Source: an uncultured Gemmiger sp.
GTDB taxonomy: Bacteria > Bacillota > Clostridia > Oscillospirales > Ruminococcaceae
DNA length: 64,000 nucleotides
Direction: 5' to 3'
Assembly (NCBI GenBank): GCA_944386495.1
Contig: CALXBE010000003.1
Location: 88,415 to 152,414 of the forward strand
Made by a program: the position numbers and the translations under genes. Shown here piece by piece: positions 40,700 through 51,760 of this stretch (position 1 is the first letter of the stretch; each line of letters starts with the position of its first letter). The notes under the pieces are model-generated. The model made no database searches. It worked only from the letters and a program-made list of their open reading frames with translations, and was not told where the DNA came from.

Positions 40700-41595
40700 T
40701 GCTGGACCGGCTGTTGGGCAATGCCCAGACCAAGGCTGACCTGGCTGCCGCCCTGAAAGGGCAGCGGCTGGCCGGCAGCATTCTTCTGGTGGGCGAGCCG
40801 GGCTGCGGCGCCGGGTTTGCTGCCCGCTGTCTGGCTGCCGACTACCTCTATCCCCAGGGAGGGGAGGGCGCCCGCCAGGTGATGGAGGGGCAGAGCCCCG
40901 AGTGTCTGGAAGTAGAAGGGGAAGGCGCCAGCGGTCAGATTCGTATTGAGCGGATTCGGGCCATCCGCCGGGAAATTCAGGGCACCGCTCTGTCCGCCGG
41001 GGGGCGGGTAGTCATTCTCTACCAGGCCCAGCGGCTTAACCCGGCCAGCGCTAATGCCCTTTTGAAAACCCTGGAGGAACCCCCGCCGGGGGTCCTCTTT
41101 ATCCTGACGGCAGACAGTCAGGCAGGACTTCTCCCCACCATTCTCAGCCGGTGCGGAGTCTATGACCTGGCCCCCATCTCCCGGGAGGAATGCGCCGCCG
41201 CACTGGTCAGGGAAAAGGGCATCTCCCAGGGACAGGCCCGGGAGCTGAGCCTTCTCTGCGGTGGGAAGCTGGGCAGCTGTCTGGCCTGCCTGGAATCTCC
41301 CCGGAAGGAATCCCTGGCCCTGGCCCGGCAGCTGACCGATCTGGTGGCTGCCCGGGAAGAGTATGCCGCCCAGGTTTTGGCGGCAGGGTTGGAAAAGGAC
41401 AAAGCAGGGCAGCTTTTGCTGTTGGAGAATCTCTCCGCCCTGGCCCTGGCCACCTTATATGAGCCCAGTCTCTCCCCTCTCAAGGCCCAGCAGTGTCTGG
41501 AACTGACCCAGCTGGCAGGCGAGACCCGGGCCTATCTCCAGGGAAACGGAAACACCCGTCTGGCCCTGACCCATTTCATTTCCCGGCTCTTTTAA
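40699..41595 (+). CDS. holB: DNA polymerase III subunit delta' (HolB)
   Basis: Clamp-loader stator subunit, 298 residues. The AAA+ region shows LLVGEPGCGAGFAARCLA where the P-loop would lie: the lysine is missing (Ala), as expected for a non-hydrolysing delta'. GRVVILYQAQRLNPASANAL followed by LKTLEEPPP, and LLPTILSRC, are typical. It starts at an ATG that overlaps the darA stop (TGATG). The zinc module of the tau/gamma ATPases is not seen. Position between darA and ricT is conserved in Firmicutes. Confidence 0.92.
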   Translation: MLDRLLGNAQTKADLAAALKGQRLAGSILLVGEPGCGAGFAARCLAADYLYPQGGEGARQVMEGQSPECLEVEGEGASGQIRIERIRAIRREIQGTALSAGGRVVILYQAQRLNPASANALLKTLEEPPPGVLFILTADSQAGLLPTILSRCGVYDLAPISREECAAALVREKGISQGQARELSLLCGGKLGSCLACLESPRKESLALARQLTDLVAAREEYAAQVLAAGLEKDKAGQLLLLENLSALALATLYEPSLSPLKAQQCLELTQLAGETRAYLQGNGNTRLALTHFISRLF

Positions 41596-41619
41596 GCCGG
41601 GCCCCAGTAAAGGAGCAAT

Positions 41620-42483
41620 ATGAGCAAAGTTATTTCAGTACGGTTCAAGCCGGGCGGCAAGTCCTATTATTTCGCCCCCGGGGACCTGGATATTCGAAAA
41701 GGCGATTATGTAGTGGTGGAGACTGCCCGGGGCACCGAGTGCGGCCAGGTGGTAAACGGCATTCGGGAGATTCCGGACAGCCAGCTCCAGAAGCAGCTGA
41801 AACCGGTGGTCCGGATGGCGGACGGCATGGACATCCGCCAGATGGAGCGGAACCGGGCCGACGAAAAGCGGGCCTTTGAGATCTGTAATGAGCGGATCGC
41901 CAAGCACAATCTGGACATGAAGCTGGTGGAAGCAGAGTACACCCTGGACCGGAGCAAGATCCTTTTCTACTTTACCAGTGACGGGCGGGTGGATTTCCGG
42001 GACCTGGTCAAGGACCTGGCCGCCACCTTCCGCACCCGGATCGAGCTGCGCCAGATCGGGGTCCGGGACGAAAGCAAAATGCTGGGCGGTCTGGGAATCT
42101 GCGGCCAGCCTTTTTGCTGCAGCCGCTTTTTGAAGGATTTCCAGCCTGTTTCCATCAAGATGGCCAAGGAGCAGGGCCTGAGCCTGAATCCCACCAAAAT
42201 CAGCGGAGCCTGCGGGCGGCTTATGTGCTGCCTGAGCTACGAGGAAAAGGCTTACGAATACCTGAACAGCATTACCCCCATGGTGGGCAGCATTGTTATG
42301 ACCCCCGACGGAGAGGGCCAGGTGGTGGAGACCAACCCCATCGGTGGCACCCTCCGGGTCCGGGTAGGGACCCAGAGCATGGCCCCCAAATATTACAAGT
42401 CCAGTGAATGCACCTACATCCGGGGCGGGAAGCGGCCTCCCAAACAGCCGGATGCCACCGATGCAGGGGATTCTGACGATTGA
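41620..42483 (+). CDS. ricT: PSP1-domain protein RicT (YaaT)
   Basis: 287 residues. Part of the RicA-RicF-RicT complex, which binds iron-sulfur clusters and stimulates RNase Y-dependent mRNA maturation, sporulation and competence in Bacillus. The C-terminal PSP1 domain is clear: GGLGICGQPFCCSRFL and KISGACGRLMCCLSYE hold the clustered cysteines for Fe-S. The N-terminal KVISVRFKPGGKSYYF begins the fold. Follows holB by 24 bp. The C-terminus is a short hydrophilic tail. Confidence 0.93.
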   Translation: MSKVISVRFKPGGKSYYFAPGDLDIRKGDYVVVETARGTECGQVVNGIREIPDSQLQKQLKPVVRMADGMDIRQMERNRADEKRAFEICNERIAKHNLDMKLVEAEYTLDRSKILFYFTSDGRVDFRDLVKDLAATFRTRIELRQIGVRDESKMLGGLGICGQPFCCSRFLKDFQPVSIKMAKEQGLSLNPTKISGACGRLMCCLSYEEKAYEYLNSITPMVGSIVMTPDGEGQVVETNPIGGTLRVRVGTQSMAPKYYKSSECTYIRGGKRPPKQPDATDAGDSDD

Positions 42484-42544
42484 AAATTTCCCCCGAAAGA
42501 GAAACAGTAGCAGCTGCCAACTTCAATTTTTTTAGGATTTTCTC

Positions 42545-42573
42545 TTGAAAAATCCATGGCGGATTGCTATACT
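42545..42573 (+). promoter_or_regulatory. Promoter of the 2[4Fe-4S] ferredoxin gene
   Basis: TTGAAA (42545-42550), 17-bp spacer, TATACT (42568-42573); leader of about 105 nt. Confidence 0.75.
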
Positions 42574-42685
42574 AAATTTTACAGGAGGGGTCTATCCTCC
42601 GTGGTACCCGGTCATTTCCCGTGCAGTTTGACCGGGGGAAATCCAATAAAATTTCACAGCACGGAGATGAAAAAGGAGGACGACC

Positions 42686-42856
42686 ATGGCTTACAAGATT
42701 ACCGATGCTTGCGTATCCTGCGGCACCTGCGCTGGTGAGTGCCCCGTTGGTGCTATCTCTCAGGGCGATACCCAGTACGAGATCGACGCTAATGCTTGCG
42801 TATCCTGCGGCACCTGCGCTGGCGTTTGCCCCACCGGTGCCATCGAAGCAGAGTAA
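42686..42856 (+). CDS. 2[4Fe-4S] ferredoxin, clostridial type
   Basis: 56-residue electron carrier. Two CxxCxxCxxxCP motifs are present (CVSCGTCAGECP and CVSCGTCAGVCP), giving eight cysteines for two clusters, the standard clostridial layout. It can accept electrons from PFOR, which is encoded about 4 kb further on. AAAGGAGG lies about 7 nt before the ATG. The two halves share a 31-bp identical stretch at the DNA level. It is inserted between ricT and trmN6 with its own promoter and terminator. Confidence 0.95.
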   Translation: MAYKITDACVSCGTCAGECPVGAISQGDTQYEIDANACVSCGTCAGVCPTGAIEAE

Positions 42857-42870
42857 TTTGCTTGGCAAGA

Positions 42871-42900
42871 AAGGCGGATGCTTTTGCGTCCGCCTTTTTC
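42871..42900 (+). terminator. Ferredoxin gene terminator
   Basis: AAGGCGGATGC / GCGTCCGCCTT stem (one G-T pair), loop TTT, then TTTTTC, 14 bp after the ferredoxin stop. Confidence 0.9.
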
Positions 42901-42916
42901 TTTTGGGAGGTTTTCT

Positions 42917-43609
42917 ATGTCTGTAGAATTGCTGGACCACCAGACCAAGGTATACACCGGGGAGGGGCACACTTTTGGGAGTGACGCCCTTCTTCTGGCC
43001 CGTTTTTCCCGGCCCAAGGCTGGTCAGCGGGCAGTGGACCTTTGCGCCGGGTGCGGAATCGTGGGGCTGGAATGGCTGGACGGAGGGCTTCCCTTCACCC
43101 TGTACGGGGTGGAGCTGGATGCTCCCGCTGCTGCTCTCATGGCTCAGGGCTATGCCGACTACACCGGCTCCGCCCAGTGCATCCCGGTGGAAGGGGATGC
43201 CCGGAGCCTTACTCTGCCCTGCGCCGGGCTGGTGGACCTGATTGCCTGTAATCCCCCCTATTTTACCGCCGGTCCCCGTTCTTCCCAGGCAGCCCGGGCC
43301 AGAGCCCGTCACGAGGGAGATTTTTCCCTGGAGGAGATGGCTCAGTTTGCGGCCCGACATCTCCGGGATGGGGGAAAGCTCACCGTCTGCCACAAGCCGG
43401 ACCAGGCGGCCCGGCTTCTCACCGTTCTGTCCAACCACCGGCTGGAGCCCAAACGCATCCAGACGGTACGGAACCGGGGGAAAGAGGTTCCCTGGCTGGT
43501 GTTGGTGGAGGCCCAGAAAAACCGGCGGCCCGGTTTGATTTGGGAACCGGAACAAATTTTAAAAACCGGCGCCGCTTTGTATGGCAAAAAAGTTGAAAAT
43601 CCTGTATAA
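42917..43609 (+). CDS. tRNA (adenine37-N6)-methyltransferase TrmN6-like (YabB)
   Basis: 230-residue SAM-dependent methyltransferase. SAM pocket VDLCAGCGIVGLEW and the amino-methylase motif IACNPPYFTAG are visible, matching the TrmN6/YabB family that methylates tRNA1(Val) adenine-37. Position between ricT and rsmI is the conserved Firmicutes one. The ATG at 42917 follows GGGAGG; a frame open further upstream runs into the ferredoxin terminator. Confidence 0.88.
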   Translation: MSVELLDHQTKVYTGEGHTFGSDALLLARFSRPKAGQRAVDLCAGCGIVGLEWLDGGLPFTLYGVELDAPAAALMAQGYADYTGSAQCIPVEGDARSLTLPCAGLVDLIACNPPYFTAGPRSSQAARARARHEGDFSLEEMAQFAARHLRDGGKLTVCHKPDQAARLLTVLSNHRLEPKRIQTVRNRGKEVPWLVLVEAQKNRRPGLIWEPEQILKTGAALYGKKVENPV

Positions 43610-43642
43610 TGATTAGACAGTGTATAACTGTGTGGATTTTTC

Positions 43643-43662
43643 GGAGGGCGGTACCGCCCTCC
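43643..43662. repeat. 20-bp perfect palindrome upstream of rsmI
   Basis: GGAGGGCG-GTAC-CGCCCTCC, centred on a KpnI-like GGTACC. It can form an 8-bp hairpin in the leader. CCTATTTTCC follows, so weak termination or a protein-binding site are both possible. A TATAAT lies about 40 bp upstream. Confidence 0.6.
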
Positions 43663-43690
43663 CCTATTTTCCAATAAAAAGGAGGCACTC

Positions 43691-44521
43691 ATGGCCGGTA
43701 CCCTGTACATTGTAGCCACCCCCATCGGCAACCTGGAGGACCTTACTCCCCGGGCCGCCGCCACTTTGGGAATGGTGGATTTTATTGCTGCCGAGGATAC
43801 CCGGGTGACCCTCCGGCTTCTCAATCATCTGGGGCTGAAAAAGCCCATGCTCAGTTACTACCAGCACAACTTCTCCAAGGGGGACCAGATCCTCCGCCGT
43901 CTGGAGGAGGGGGAAAACTGCGCCCTTTGCAGCGATGCGGGAATGCCCGCCATCAGCGACCCGGGCGAATTGCTGGTCAAGGATGCCCTGGCCCGTGGGA
44001 TAACGGTCTGTCCCATTCCGGGGGCCAGCGCCTGCGTGTCTGCCCTGGCTGTCAGCGGTCAGGATACCGCCCGCTGGGTATTTGAAGGGTTTCTTCCCAT
44101 CCCCAAAAAGCCCCGCCGTCAACGGCTGGAGGCATTGGCCCGGGAAGAACGGACCATCATCCTCTATGAAGCCCCTCACAAGCTGGTGAACACCCTGGAG
44201 GACCTGGCCCAGGCTCTGGGCTCTGACCGGAGCATTACCCTTTGCCGGGAGCTGACCAAACTCCACGAGGAAATTCAGAAAACCACCCTGGCCCAGGCTC
44301 TGGACCAGTACCGGGAAACACCGCCCCGGGGGGAATTCGTTCTGGTGGTGGCCGGCGGCCAGCCTGACACCTCACAGGAGGAGCTGACCCTGGAACAGGC
44401 TGTGGCTCTGGCCCGGGAAAAGATGTCCCAGGGGGAAAGCCCCACCGCCGCCGCCAAGGCTGCGGCAGCTGCAAGCCCCTACTCCAAGGGGGAAATTTAT
44501 CGGAAATTGATTGGGGAATAA
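43691..44521 (+). CDS. rsmI: 16S rRNA 2'-O-ribose C1402 methyltransferase RsmI
   Basis: 276 residues of the tetrapyrrole-methylase fold. LYIVATPIGNLEDLTPRA, the FIAAEDTRVTLRLLNHL segment and SDAGMPAISDPG are family signatures. It methylates C1402 in the ribosomal P site region. AAAAAGGAGG precedes the ATG. Last of the darA-to-rsmI conserved run; a phosphoesterase gene follows after 22 bp. Confidence 0.95.
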   Translation: MAGTLYIVATPIGNLEDLTPRAAATLGMVDFIAAEDTRVTLRLLNHLGLKKPMLSYYQHNFSKGDQILRRLEEGENCALCSDAGMPAISDPGELLVKDALARGITVCPIPGASACVSALAVSGQDTARWVFEGFLPIPKKPRRQRLEALAREERTIILYEAPHKLVNTLEDLAQALGSDRSITLCRELTKLHEEIQKTTLAQALDQYRETPPRGEFVLVVAGGQPDTSQEELTLEQAVALAREKMSQGESPTAAAKAAAAASPYSKGEIYRKLIGE

Positions 44522-44543
44522 AAAGAAACAGGAGGATCTGACC

Positions 44544-45032
44544 ATGACCAAGCTGGTGATCGTCAGCGATATCCACGGTGCAATCGGCCGGCTGAGACGG
44601 CTTCTGGAACAGGAGGCCGACTTGGATTACCTGGTTTTTCTGGGAGACGGAGAGCGGGATATAGAGCAGATCGAGCATCTCATCTCCCTCCGGAAGGTCT
44701 ATGCGGTACGGGGAAACTGCGACTATGCAGGAGACTTTCCTCTGGAAGGCCTGGCCGCCTTTGACGGGGTGCTGTTTTTCTATACTCACGGTCATGGTTA
44801 CCGTGTAAAATACGATTTGGATTATTTCACCAGTGTGGTGCAGACCAAGGGTGCGGATGTGGGACTGTTTGGACACACCCATACTCCCCTGGTCCTCAAC
44901 GAGGATGATCCGGAGCTTCCCACCCTTTTCAATCCGGGAAGCCTTGGATATGGCGCCAGCTACGGCGTGATCTGCTGTGACCGGGGCAAAGCCACCTTCG
45001 AGCACCGGCATGTGCAGGGAAGCTTCCTCTGA
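44544..45032 (+). CDS. Metallophosphoesterase, YfcE/MJ0936 family
   Basis: 162 residues with the calcineurin-like motifs DIHG, GDGERD, GNCD, HGH and GHTH that bind two metal ions. The short size matches YfcE-like phosphodiesterases, active on small phosphodiesters in vitro; the natural substrate is unknown. AGGAGG precedes the ATG at 44544. Likely co-transcribed with rsmI. Confidence 0.9.
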   Translation: MTKLVIVSDIHGAIGRLRRLLEQEADLDYLVFLGDGERDIEQIEHLISLRKVYAVRGNCDYAGDFPLEGLAAFDGVLFFYTHGHGYRVKYDLDYFTSVVQTKGADVGLFGHTHTPLVLNEDDPELPTLFNPGSLGYGASYGVICCDRGKATFEHRHVQGSFL

Positions 45033-45050
45033 TTCCCTTTAAAAAAGGAA

Positions 45051-45078
45051 TCGCCCCACCGTTGCGGTCGGTGGGGCG
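45051..45078 (+). repeat. GC-rich hairpin after the phosphoesterase gene
   Basis: CGCCCCACC / GGTGGGGCG, 9-bp stem, loop of about 9 nt. No T-run follows (CCTTGGG), so it is a weak candidate terminator or an mRNA 3'-end stabiliser. Confidence 0.45.
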
Positions 45079-45284
45079 CCTTGGGTCATTAGACCTGAGG
45101 AGGAATCATGTTCTCTGCAATCGGGAGCTGCGGCTTCTCCCTGACTGCAATTATAGTCTACCCCAGAGATAAGAAGAATTTATGTTCCAACTATGAACAA
45201 TTTGTAAAAGGAATCCAGGTTGGGGGTTTTTTCTTTCTCTGGCATATTTCCCCTCTGCAGGGGCTGAAAAAAGGAGAGATTGTT

Positions 45285-46406
45285 ATGGAACCCAGTAAGG
45301 TTTACTACACTGACTTCCGGGTCCGGCCCGGGGACAGCCTGACTGCCAAGCTCACCCGGCTTATCAAGCGGGCCGGGATAGAGAGCATTGACATGGAGAA
45401 GAAGTTTGTGGCCATCAAGATCCATTTTGGAGAGCCGGGTAACATGAGCTACCTCCGCCCCAACTGGGCCAAGGCAGTGGCTGACCAGATCAAGGCTCAG
45501 GGCGGCCTGCCCTTCCTCACCGACTGCAACACCCTCTACCCCGGGCGGCGGAAGCATGCTCTGGAGCACATTGAATCCGCCTACGAAAACGGATTCACCC
45601 CCTTCTCCACCGGCTGTCAGGTAATCATCGCAGACGGTCTGCGGGGCACCGAGGAACGGGATGTTCCCGTGGTCAACGGTGAGTACATCAAGGAAGCACA
45701 CATTGGCGCCGCCATTATGGATGCCGATGTATTTATCAGCCTGAACCACTTCAAGGGCCACGAAAGTACCGGTTTCGGCGGCGCTTTGAAGAACATCGGC
45801 ATGGGCTGCGGCAGCCGGGCCGGTAAGATGGACCAGCATAAGAGCGGCAAGCCGGTGGTTCAGGAAGGACTTTGCCGGGCCTGCCATCAGTGCGCCAAGG
45901 AGTGCGGGTCTGATGCCATTAAGTTTGACACCGGAAAGGCCGTCATTGACCAGGATCTCTGCAAGGGCTGCGGCCGGTGCATTGGCCGGTGCAACTTTGA
46001 TGCCATCTACAATGTAAACGACAGCGCCAACGCCGACCTTTGCCGGAAGATGGCCGAGTATGCCCAGGCTGTGGTCCACGGCCGTCCCTGCTTCCACATC
46101 AACCTGGTGCTGGACATCAGCCCCTACTGCGACTGCCATCCTGAGAACGATGCTCCCATCCTGCCGGATATCGGGATGTTCGCCAGCTTTGACCCGGTGG
46201 CTCTGGACCAGGCCTGCGCCGATGCCTGCATGAATGTTCTTCCCATGGAGAACAGTGTTCTGGGAGAGAACCGCCGGAACGGTCTGAACTGCTGCGGAGA
46301 CCCCTTTGTGGATACCACTCCCGCCGCCACCTGGAAGGAATGCCTGGAGCACGCCGAGAAGATCGGGGTAGGTACCCGCCAGTACACCCTCCATCAGGTA
46401 AAGTGA
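45285..46406 (+). CDS. DUF362 protein with 2[4Fe-4S] ferredoxin domain
   Basis: 373 residues. DUF362 features flank an internal ferredoxin domain: KIHFGEPGNMSYL, DCNTLYPGRRK, ISLNHFKGHESTGFGGALKN, then two 4Fe-4S motifs (CRACHQCAKECG and CKGCGRCIGRCN, about residues 200-240), then GMFASFDPVALDQAC. Biochemical role is unknown; the fold suggests electron transfer coupled to an unknown reaction. I chose the ATG at 45285 (AAAGGAGAG upstream). A frame-sharing ATG at 45108 also follows AGGAGG, but its 59 extra residues look non-homologous and include a hydrophobic patch. Confidence 0.85.
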   Translation: MEPSKVYYTDFRVRPGDSLTAKLTRLIKRAGIESIDMEKKFVAIKIHFGEPGNMSYLRPNWAKAVADQIKAQGGLPFLTDCNTLYPGRRKHALEHIESAYENGFTPFSTGCQVIIADGLRGTEERDVPVVNGEYIKEAHIGAAIMDADVFISLNHFKGHESTGFGGALKNIGMGCGSRAGKMDQHKSGKPVVQEGLCRACHQCAKECGSDAIKFDTGKAVIDQDLCKGCGRCIGRCNFDAIYNVNDSANADLCRKMAEYAQAVVHGRPCFHINLVLDISPYCDCHPENDAPILPDIGMFASFDPVALDQACADACMNVLPMENSVLGENRRNGLNCCGDPFVDTTPAATWKECLEHAEKIGVGTRQYTLHQVK

Positions 46407-46427
46407 TTTCTGCATAATTGGAGCAAG

Positions 46428-46470
46428 AAAAGCCATCCTAACCTTGAATTCAAGGAAAGGATGGCTTTTT
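46428..46470 (+). terminator. Terminator overlapping the ferredoxin ribosome-binding site
   Basis: Outer 12-bp stem AAAAGCCATCCT / AGGATGGCTTTT with an inner CCTTGAATTCAAGG palindrome, then TTTTTT. It ends directly at the next start codon (46472); the 3' arm contains AAGGA. Confidence 0.85.
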
Positions 46471-46471
46471 T

Positions 46472-46669
46472 ATGAGAGTTGCAATACTTCCCGGCTGCAT
46501 CGGCTGCGGCCTTTGTGTCAACATCTGCCCCCATGTGTTCCAGTTTGGAGAAGAAGAGACTTCCCAGGTGGTTCAGTCTCCCCGCCCTCAGGATGAGGAC
46601 CCGGTACGGGACGCTGCCAGTCAATGTCCCGTTGGGGTCATCAAGGTGGAGGAAGCACCCCAGGCTTAA
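46472..46669 (+). CDS. Single-cluster [4Fe-4S] ferredoxin
   Basis: 65 residues. CIGCGLCVNICPHVF supplies three cysteines and ASQCPVGVI the fourth, the pattern of monocluster ferredoxins (Thermotoga or Desulfovibrio type). The ATG lies immediately after the T-run of a strong terminator; the only ribosome-binding-like AAGGA is within that terminator's 3' arm, 10 nt upstream. No other start precedes the first cysteine. Expression therefore seems to need read-through or a start within the hairpin. Confidence 0.85.
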   Translation: MRVAILPGCIGCGLCVNICPHVFQFGEEETSQVVQSPRPQDEDPVRDAASQCPVGVIKVEEAPQA

Positions 46670-46817
46670 TTCAGGCCCTTGTTACCCGGCCATCAAACAA
46701 CCTCGGTTATCCTGCCAGGAACTTGTGGTGGCGGCGGCTGAAAAGGCCATCGTCCATCTGCTTGTTTCCGAAACAATAAAACCCAATAATGAGACCTTGG
46801 AAGGTCAGAAACAACAA

Positions 46818-46843
46818 GAGGCCCCCGCAATAGCGGGGGCCTC
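46818..46843 (-). terminator. nifJ terminator
   Basis: Perfect 11-bp stem GAGGCCCCCGC / GCGGGGGCCTC with a 4-nt loop; on the minus strand a moderately T-rich TTGTTGTTTCTG follows. No gene is seen between here and the ferredoxin stop at 46669. Confidence 0.75.
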
Positions 46844-46886
46844 TCTGTTTCAGAAGGTCCGACCGATTGGTCTTACTTCTTTATAA

Positions 46887-50438
<3,552 letters not shown>

Positions 50439-50471
50439 TTTCTTTCCTCCATTTACTGTTTTTAAGCACCC

Positions 50472-50541
50472 GCACCCTCTCAATCTTGGACTGGTCAGGG
50501 TAAAACCGCTGATTCCTGGCGGTTGCCCTGGGAAAGGGTGC
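50472..50541 (-). ncRNA. Nested-hairpin leader of nifJ
   Basis: Three collinear helices fold the leader into one arm: GCACCCT/AGGGTGC (50472-50478 with 50535-50541), CAGGG/CCCTG (50496-50500 with 50526-50530) and AACCGC/GCGGTT (50504-50509 with 50519-50524), closed by a 9-nt loop. It lies between the mapped promoter and the ribosome-binding site in a leader of about 129 nt. No T-run follows, so simple termination is not indicated. No known riboswitch class is recognised. Confidence 0.45.
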
Positions 50542-50573
50542 CACCATCTCAAAGGCGCTTTTGCTTACCATAT

Positions 50574-50602
50574 ATTTTATCAAATCAGTGATGGATTTTC
50601 AA
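50574..50602 (-). promoter_or_regulatory. nifJ promoter
   Basis: Minus strand TTGAAA (50597-50602), 17-bp spacer, TAAAAT (50574-50579). About 45 bp upstream a short palindrome GTGCA-TAT-TGCAC (50647-50659) could be an activator or Rex-like site; the rest of the 380-bp region up to the corC-like gene holds only its promoter. Confidence 0.75.
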
Positions 50603-50727
50603 AGTTTTTGCGCCACAATTCTGCACAGATTTTCCTCTGAAATACTGTGCATATTGCACTGTTTGTTCCAATGTTTCTCTTTTATGAAATCTTCCCCGTC
50701 TTTTTACCTGCTTTTTACCGGTAAGAT

Positions 50728-50756
50728 TTGACATTCCATCGCCTGCGCTGTATCAT
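50728..50756 (+). promoter_or_regulatory. Promoter of the CorC-like gene
   Basis: TTGACA (50728-50733), 17-bp spacer, TATCAT (50751-50756); starts a corC-nudix-greA operon. Confidence 0.75.
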
Positions 50757-50818
50757 TTGTTCCGTAGGCATCCGCCTGCATAAATATAATTTTATAATAT
50801 AATGTATAGGAGAAAATT

Positions 50819-51739
50819 ATGGACCCGTATATATGGTTCCTTCTTTTGGTGGCGGCCATGCTCCTGGGGCTGGCCCTGGGCTGGATCGGAGGCAAGAAGA
50901 TCCATCTGCCCGGCTGGCTGGACAAGGCACTGGCCCCCATGGGTCTGGGCAACGAAGATGCCCTCACCGGAGAAGAGCTGCTGGAGCAGCTGGACGAGGT
51001 GGAGAGCGAGGAAATTGCTGACCAGCAGAAGGAAATGATCGTAAACATTGTGGAGCTGGACCAGGTATCCGCCGGGGATATTATGACCCACCGTACCGAC
51101 TTTGCCGCCCTGGAATCAGGGTCCACCTGCCGGGAGGCGGTGGAGCTGGCCATGGCCACCGGTCACAGCCGCATTCCTGTTTACCAGAAGGACCTGGACC
51201 ACATTGTGGGCATCCTTTACACCAAGGACCTGCTCCGTCTTATTCAGGATCCCCAGCGGCTGGAAGAGTCGGTCCACCATCTGGTCCATCCCGCCAGCTT
51301 TGTGCCTGAGAGCCGTCTGGCCCGGCAGCTGCTGGAGGATTTCCGGCTCCAGCACACCCAGATGGCGGTAGTGGTGGACGAGTACGGCGGCACCGCCGGA
51401 CTGGTGAGCATGGAGGATATCCTGGAGGAAATCGTAGGAGACATCCAGGACGAGTACGACAACGAGACTGCCGAGATCCAGCAGACTGCCGACGGCTTTA
51501 TCTGCGACGGCAGCACCCACCTGGAGGACCTGTTTACCGCCTTTGGGCTGGAGTTGCCCGAGAAGGCGGAGGAAGAGGAGTTTGACACTGCCGGCGGTCT
51601 CATGACCGACCTGCTGGGCCGTATCCCCGAGCCGGGAGACCAGGCCAGCGTGGTCTGGGGCGGACTGCGGTTCACCCTGGCCCGGGCGGGGCACAACCAC
51701 ATTGAGCAGGTAAAGGTAGTCCGGGAAGAGGAGGGCTGA
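50819..51739 (+). CDS. CorC/HlyC-type CBS-domain protein
   Basis: 306 residues. A single N-terminal membrane helix (about 4-24) replaces the four-helix DUF21 of full CNNM/CorB transporters. Two CBS domains (about 80-195: IMTHRTDFAALESG, HTQMAVVVDEYGGTAGLVSM with EDILEEIVGDI) and a C-terminal CorC_HlyC transporter-associated domain (about 210-300) follow. It may modulate Mg2+/Co2+ efflux, working with another membrane protein. AGGAGAAAATT precedes the ATG. First gene of an operon with the Nudix and greA genes. Confidence 0.85.
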   Translation: MDPYIWFLLLVAAMLLGLALGWIGGKKIHLPGWLDKALAPMGLGNEDALTGEELLEQLDEVESEEIADQQKEMIVNIVELDQVSAGDIMTHRTDFAALESGSTCREAVELAMATGHSRIPVYQKDLDHIVGILYTKDLLRLIQDPQRLEESVHHLVHPASFVPESRLARQLLEDFRLQHTQMAVVVDEYGGTAGLVSMEDILEEIVGDIQDEYDNETAEIQQTADGFICDGSTHLEDLFTAFGLELPEKAEEEEFDTAGGLMTDLLGRIPEPGDQASVVWGGLRFTLARAGHNHIEQVKVVREEEG

Positions 51740-51760
51740 CAGGCCCCAAAGGAGCTTATT

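Noticed and set aside
45051-45078. Rho-independent terminator after the phosphoesterase gene
   Set aside because: The GC-rich stem is good but is followed by CCTTGGG instead of a T-run.
50439-50567. TPP riboswitch in the nifJ leader
   Set aside because: TTTGAGATGG and ACCCTGACCAG resemble THI-box fragments, but the CTGAGA/ACCC/CTGATC/CAGCG order and the two-arm fold are missing.
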